From: Chitinophagaceae bacterium UBA5175
GTDB taxonomy: Bacteria > Bacteroidota > Bacteroidia > Chitinophagales > Chitinophagaceae
Direction of reading: 5' to 3'
DNA length: 7,203 bases
Assembly (NCBI GenBank): GCA_002413325.1
Contig: DHWT01000156.1
Span: forward strand, 1 to 7,203
The notes under the pieces: model-generated
What the model saw: only the letters and a program-made list of their open reading frames with translations
Database searches by the model: none
Told to the model about the DNA's origin: nothing
Made by a program: the position numbers and the translations under genes
In this document: one piece after another, positions 5,353 to 7,203 of the stretch
Layout: the number at the start of each line of letters is the position of its first letter
Position numbering within the stretch: position 1 is the stretch's first letter

Positions 5353-6552
5353 TTACTTCACTTTACGGTTTTTCCATTCGTATCTGCCAAAACTACCAAA
5401 ACTGCCTGCAATCACCGTATAGACAATATGGAAGGGCTGGCATAAAGGAAAATATTTCATCAGGGATTGCTGCTGAAAGAAAGCGGCCACTTTCGCAACA
5501 AAAAAGTATTCTGAGATGGTTTTGAAAGCGATCAGCATCAGGAGCCAGCGCCAGTGACCAAAGAATATACAACTGATAAACAAAAGCAGCAGGCCGGTAT
5601 TCACTAAATACACGATCGCCAGGGTGATGAAGATAGCCGGATGTTTGTAGTGTGAAATTTTACTGGCCCAGCGGATGCGCTGCCTGAAAAATGCCCGGAT
5701 ATTTTCTGCGGGCCCGGTACGGACGATCGCCCGGGGATCCTTGATATACCTGGTTTTACCGGGGAAAGAAGTTTGTATTTTTTTCATCAGTAACATATCA
5801 TCGCCGGAAGCAATATGATCAATACCTGAAAAACCACCCACGGCATCATAAGCTTTTCTTGTATACGCGAGGTTGGCGCCATTACACATGGGATAGAGGT
5901 CTTTGTAAACGGCCGCCCCCGTAATTCCCTGTAAGGAGATGAAATCGAGGGTTTGGAATACAGAAAGCCAGGACCCCTCGGGAATCATTTTCACTGGTGC
6001 CGCAATGAACTGCAGGTCTTCTTTTATATAAGCCGCCACAAGGACCCGGATCCAGTCCGGCCCCATGATGCAGTCCGCATCGGTGCAGATGATCAGTTCC
6101 CCATCTGCATGGGCGATGCCGGTTTCAATGGCTTTCTTTTTATAAGAATTGAGATTATCCGCAACATAATCCGAGAGATTCAGCAGCGTGCATTTCTTCC
6201 GGTGCTCCAGGACCCGGGCGGCAGTATCGTCTGTAGAAAAATCATTTACGACAATGATTTCGGTGTAGGCCTCCGGGTAAGTTTGTCTGAACAGGGAATC
6301 CAGGCAATTCCCGATATGCATTGCTTCATTCCGGGCGGGGATGATTACAGAAACTTTTACGGGACGGGCAGGCACATCATCTGCAGCACCTGGAGCCGGA
6401 TCATCTGTCAAACTGCCCGATGAAACGGGTATATCTTTCTGCCCGGAGACCGGTGTCCGGTCCCAGGCCCGGTGATAATAAAATATCAGGAGGGCGTATA
6501 CTCCCAGGAAAATTCCCGTGCCGGCGATCAGGAGATGAATCACAGTTGCCAT
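5353..6552 (-). CDS. Family 2 glycosyltransferase, membrane-anchored
   Basis: A 399-residue inverting GT2 enzyme that transfers a sugar from a nucleotide donor on the cytosolic face of the inner membrane. TM1 is at about residues 4-25, followed by a variable Pro/Ser-rich linker (33-63). The GT-A domain opens with VKVSVIIPARNEAMHIGNCLDSL (65-87) and VVNDFSTDDT (101-110). The metal-binding DxD is TDAD (157-160), the catalytic-base region is GDD (250-252), and QRIRW (291-295) is the QxxRW motif typical of processive or polysaccharide-type synthases. Two to three helices follow (about 305-330, 334-352, 372-388). It has no PilZ or cellulose-synthase-specific extension. The start at 6552 gives a hydrophobic N-terminal helix. 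The promoter presumably lies in the 115-bp gap shared with the MarR gene; TATATTTC just upstream matches TAnnTTTG with one change. The acceptor is unknown; glycolipid or exopolysaccharide synthesis is possible. Confidence 0.9.
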   Translation of the reverse strand: MATVIHLLIAGTGIFLGVYALLIFYYHRAWDRTPVSGQKDIPVSSGSLTDDPAPGAADDVPARPVKVSVIIPARNEAMHIGNCLDSLFRQTYPEAYTEIIVVNDFSTDDTAARVLEHRKKCTLLNLSDYVADNLNSYKKKAIETGIAHADGELIICTDADCIMGPDWIRVLVAAYIKEDLQFIAAPVKMIPEGSWLSVFQTLDFISLQGITGAAVYKDLYPMCNGANLAYTRKAYDAVGGFSGIDHIASGDDMLLMKKIQTSFPGKTRYIKDPRAIVRTGPAENIRAFFRQRIRWASKISHYKHPAIFITLAIVYLVNTGLLLLFISCIFFGHWRWLLMLIAFKTISEYFFVAKVAAFFQQQSLMKYFPLCQPFHIVYTVIAGSFGSFGRYEWKNRKVK

Positions 6553-6615
6553 TCAGACGGAAATATACGTTGACACCGTCCATCTTCGCATGCTGTGTTA
6601 AAAAGAGACCGGAAA

Positions 6616-6646
6616 TTTGCTTTATCAGGGGAAATGAGTAGATTTA
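6616..6646 (+). promoter_or_regulatory. Candidate promoter of the MarR gene (TTTG-N19-TAGATTTA)
   Basis: TTTG (6616-6619) and TAGATTTA (6639-6646) are 19 bp apart, matching the Bacteroidota -33/-7 layout TTTG-N19-21-TAnnTTTG with one mismatch in the last base. Transcription would start around 6651-6653, leaving a leader of about 15 nt and no room for a strong ribosome-binding site. Confidence 0.45.
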
Positions 6647-6669
6647 TATAGTTGTTTAACTAACTATAT
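6646..6669. promoter_or_regulatory. Palindromic operator overlapping the MarR start codon
   Basis: ATATAGTT (6646-6653) is repeated inverted as AACTATAT (6662-6669), with a centre GTTTAACT that adds further symmetry (TTAA). The 24-bp dyad spans the predicted transcription start and the first two bases of the ATG. MarR dimers bind dyads of about this size over their own promoters, so this is most likely the autorepression site. The divergent glycosyltransferase promoter is about 100 bp away. Confidence 0.6.
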
Positions 6670-7108
6670 GCCAAACAACCAATTTAAGAAAGGGGAACTT
6701 TATAGCTTTGTAACGGGGAAGGCATCCACGGCCATCGCCCGGCGCCTGCAGAAAAAGTTCAACAGTGCCGGTCTGCGAATCACGATAGAACAATGGAGTG
6801 TGCTTTATCATTTATGGAAACAGGACGGACTGAGCCAGCAGGAACTCTGCCACGCGACCTTCCGTGACAAGCCCAGCATCACGCGGCTGGTGGACAATCT
6901 CGAGAAGCTGCAGCTGGTAAAACGCGTGGCTTCTGTGGAAGACCGGCGGATCAACCGGATCTGCCTGACGAAAACGGGTCTTAAACTTCAGGAGCAGTCC
7001 ATGATGCTGGCCGAACATACCCTGAACGAAGCCCTGGAGGGTGTGGCGCCGGGCCAGGTGGATATTTGCAAAAGTGTTTTGCAACTGGTATATGACAATT
7101 TAAAATAA
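6668..7108 (+). CDS. MarR family transcriptional regulator
   Basis: A 146-residue winged-helix repressor. The N-terminal helix (about residues 8-34, FVTGKASTAIARRLQKKFNSAGL) forms part of the dimer interface. Then come ITIEQWSVLYHLWKQDGLSQQELCHAT (38-64), the recognition helix DKPSITRLVDNLEKLQLVKR (67-86), the wing SVEDRRINRICLTKTG (89-104) with the hallmark DRR at 92-94, and a C-terminal dimerisation helix (106-146). This family usually binds small ligands; in Bacteroidota a MarR gene often heads a fatty-acid beta-oxidation operon. That fits the acyl-CoA dehydrogenase start 18 bp downstream, which suggests a fatty acid or acyl-CoA as ligand (inference). The ATG at 6668 lies inside the palindromic operator, and there is no clear Shine-Dalgarno site. 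Confidence 0.92.
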   Translation: MPNNQFKKGELYSFVTGKASTAIARRLQKKFNSAGLRITIEQWSVLYHLWKQDGLSQQELCHATFRDKPSITRLVDNLEKLQLVKRVASVEDRRINRICLTKTGLKLQEQSMMLAEHTLNEALEGVAPGQVDICKSVLQLVYDNLK

Positions 7109-7126
7109 CAGTATAAAATTCAAGTC

Positions 7127-7203
7127 ATGAGTACAGAAACCGCAAATCAAACACAAATCAAAGGAGGAGAATGGCTGATCCGCGAATCCGAAGCAGCCGG
7201 TTG
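7127..7203 (+). CDS. Acyl-CoA dehydrogenase, N-terminal fragment (cut by window)
   Basis: Open from the ATG at 7127 to the window edge: 25 codons beginning MSTETANQ and containing IKGGEWLIRESEAAG. The pattern K-GGE-[FW]LI-ES at residues 12-21 is the characteristic N-terminus of Bacteroidota acyl-CoA dehydrogenases, the flavoproteins that carry out the first oxidation of fatty acyl-CoA in beta-oxidation. It lies 18 bp after the MarR stop with no terminator between, so the two genes are an operon. Only a short fragment is visible, and the call rests on that motif and the MarR neighbour. Confidence 0.65.
   Translation, partial: MSTETANQTQIKGGEWLIRESEAAG

Noticed and set aside
5953..6423. Plus-strand 156-codon frame
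   Set aside because: It is antisense to the catalytic domain of the glycosyltransferase.

Overview
The window looks like chromosomal DNA of a member of the Bacteroidota, probably Chitinophagaceae-like. The evidence is the Bacteroidota style of TrmB and thioredoxin, a signal peptide ending in YAQ, matches to the -7 promoter element TAnnTTTG, weak Shine-Dalgarno sites, and a MarR gene followed closely by an acyl-CoA dehydrogenase start. No mobile element, CRISPR array or prophage gene is visible. The lineage is inferred from protein character only.

Layout. Positions 1-1143 (minus strand) hold a two-gene unit: a four-helix VanZ-like membrane protein followed 20 bp later by trmB, which runs off the left edge. 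Positions 1318-2677 (plus) hold three small genes: a DUF3592-like membrane protein, a cytosolic helical protein of a type seen in Bacteroidota, and a secreted lipocalin-sized protein. A hairpin at 2814-2849 separates them from a convergent thioredoxin gene (2873-3250, minus). Positions 3375-3588 (minus) hold a 175-nt tRNA-like gene with its own 16-bp terminator hairpin. An AT-rich region with a dyad leads into an Lrp/AsnC regulator (3738-4211, plus). Facing it on the minus strand is a pair made of a family 2 glycosyltransferase (5353-6552) and a DppC/OppC-type ABC permease (4267-5349). They are separated by a stop codon plus one codon and lie in the same reading frame. Divergent from the glycosyltransferase is a MarR regulator (6668-7108, plus) with a palindromic operator over its start codon, followed 18 bp later by the start of an acyl-CoA dehydrogenase gene, probably the head of a fatty-acid beta-oxidation operon.

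The most unusual item is the tRNA-like gene. It has an almost ideal class II (leucine-type) cloverleaf: 7-bp acceptor stem, 3-bp D stem, GG in the D loop, a standard T arm and an encoded CCA. However, the apparent anticodon is GUC (normally aspartate), position 37 is U rather than a purine, the discriminator base is G, and the variable arm carries a 91-nt extension that itself appears to fold. I do not recognise it as a described RNA class. The other genes are ordinary housekeeping or accessory functions that do not form one pathway, apart from the MarR/acyl-CoA dehydrogenase unit.
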